From Hyposmocoma kahamanoa (taxonomy: Eukaryota > Arthropoda > Insecta > Lepidoptera > Cosmopterigidae): a stretch of DNA of 64,000 nt. The translations under genes and the position numbers were made by a program. The stretch is taken from positions 1,555,797 through 1,619,796 of the forward strand of contig NW_020653900.1 of assembly GCF_003589595.1 (NCBI RefSeq). Reading direction: 5' to 3'. The notes beneath the pieces were generated by a model. The model was not told the origin of the DNA and did not search any database. It worked only from the letters and a program-made list of their open reading frames with translations. Each line of letters starts with the position of its first letter. Positions within the stretch are counted from its first letter, which is position 1. This document shows positions 63,620 through 64,000 of the stretch, in pieces.

Positions 63620-63856
63620 ATCTCAGTACAGAGTACTAAAAAAACAGACTTACCAGAAAGTAAGCGAAACCGGATTTATCCCCTAGTTTGCCACCCTTAG
63701 AGATGGAATATTTTCTTCAAATTTAAATGGGACCAATACTGTGGTACCCTTTTTTCTAAAAAACAGAATCATCAAAATCGGTTCACAAGTCGCGTAAAAC
63801 AAAAAAAAAACATTCGAATTGAGAACCTCCTCCTTTTTTTCAAGTCGGTTAAAAAT
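63620..63856 (+). mobile_element. family G copy
   Basis: CAGTACAGAGTACTAAAAAA to TTCAAGTCGGTTAAAAAT, including CCACCCTTAGAGATGG. Confidence 0.75.
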
Positions 63857-64000
63857 AGAGTATGTGGATTCGATACGTTTCATTTAGTTTAGTGCTTAAT
63901 TCGTGCGCATCGTTGAGTCGAAAACAGGTTAATACAAGGAAAACAATATTAATAATATTATATACAGATGACATGTGGTGGCATGTTGTTGTTGTTGTTG

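Noticed and set aside
63984..64000. (GTT)n at the window end
   Set aside because: Simple repeat at the edge; could be a SINE tail but the body lies outside or is absent.

Overview
The window looks like intergenic, repeat-dense chromosomal DNA from an insect, most likely a lepidopteran (butterfly or moth). It is AT-rich, contains no operons or bacterial signals, and has no long host coding sequence. The interspersed families are of lepidopteran style: tRNA-derived SINEs, the repeat ending AAGTCGGTTAAAAA, the 'cgtgtggaagcagcccaagccctct' type SINE tail (paraphrased here), RTE-like, Jockey-like and CR1-like LINE 3' ends, a BEL/Pao remnant, Penelope-like fragments and many MITEs. The taxon is inferred from repeat style, not from a database search. 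A run of exactly 400 N (20852-21251) marks an assembly gap of estimated size.

The dominant feature is one short poly(A)-ended family (called family A here, about 290 bp, full units ending CTTGATATTATAAAAAAA). I count about 40 full or partial copies on both strands. Five further tRNA-related families are present: B (tRNA-Gly(GCC)-like head), C (tRNA-like promoter in the middle of the unit), D, E and F. Family G (starts AAAAAACCGACCTCAAAAG, ends AAGTCGGTTAAAAA) has seven or eight copies.

Layout: 1-7100 is AT-rich DNA with family A copies and a possible THAP-like remnant. 7118-9100 holds fragments of two LINEs on + abutting a frameshifted BEL/Pao pol on -. 9300-10200 is a CR1-like LINE tail plus family A, with a near copy at 4917-5389. 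13.1-13.7 kb is a GC-rich island. About 14.6-14.9 kb holds the only convincing splice-signal-flanked host-like exon. 15-20.6 kb mixes LINE C-termini, SINEs and a MITE carrying an 836-bp insert. 21.4-29.8 kb has SINE copies, nested MITEs, LINE tails and the best preserved coding frame of the window, an RTE-like reverse transcriptase C-terminal half at 28991-29818. 31-45 kb carries more SINEs, nested MITEs and a long foldback element. 44.6-48.8 kb is a Penelope-like region with several inverted terminal modules. 49-64 kb has Jockey-like tails, a hAT-like MITE, family A copies and a chimeric CR1-like element at its end.

There is no gene network to describe: the coding fragments are decayed selfish elements. 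What the sequence does record is insertion order: several elements sit inside others with visible target-site duplications, so relative ages can be read directly.
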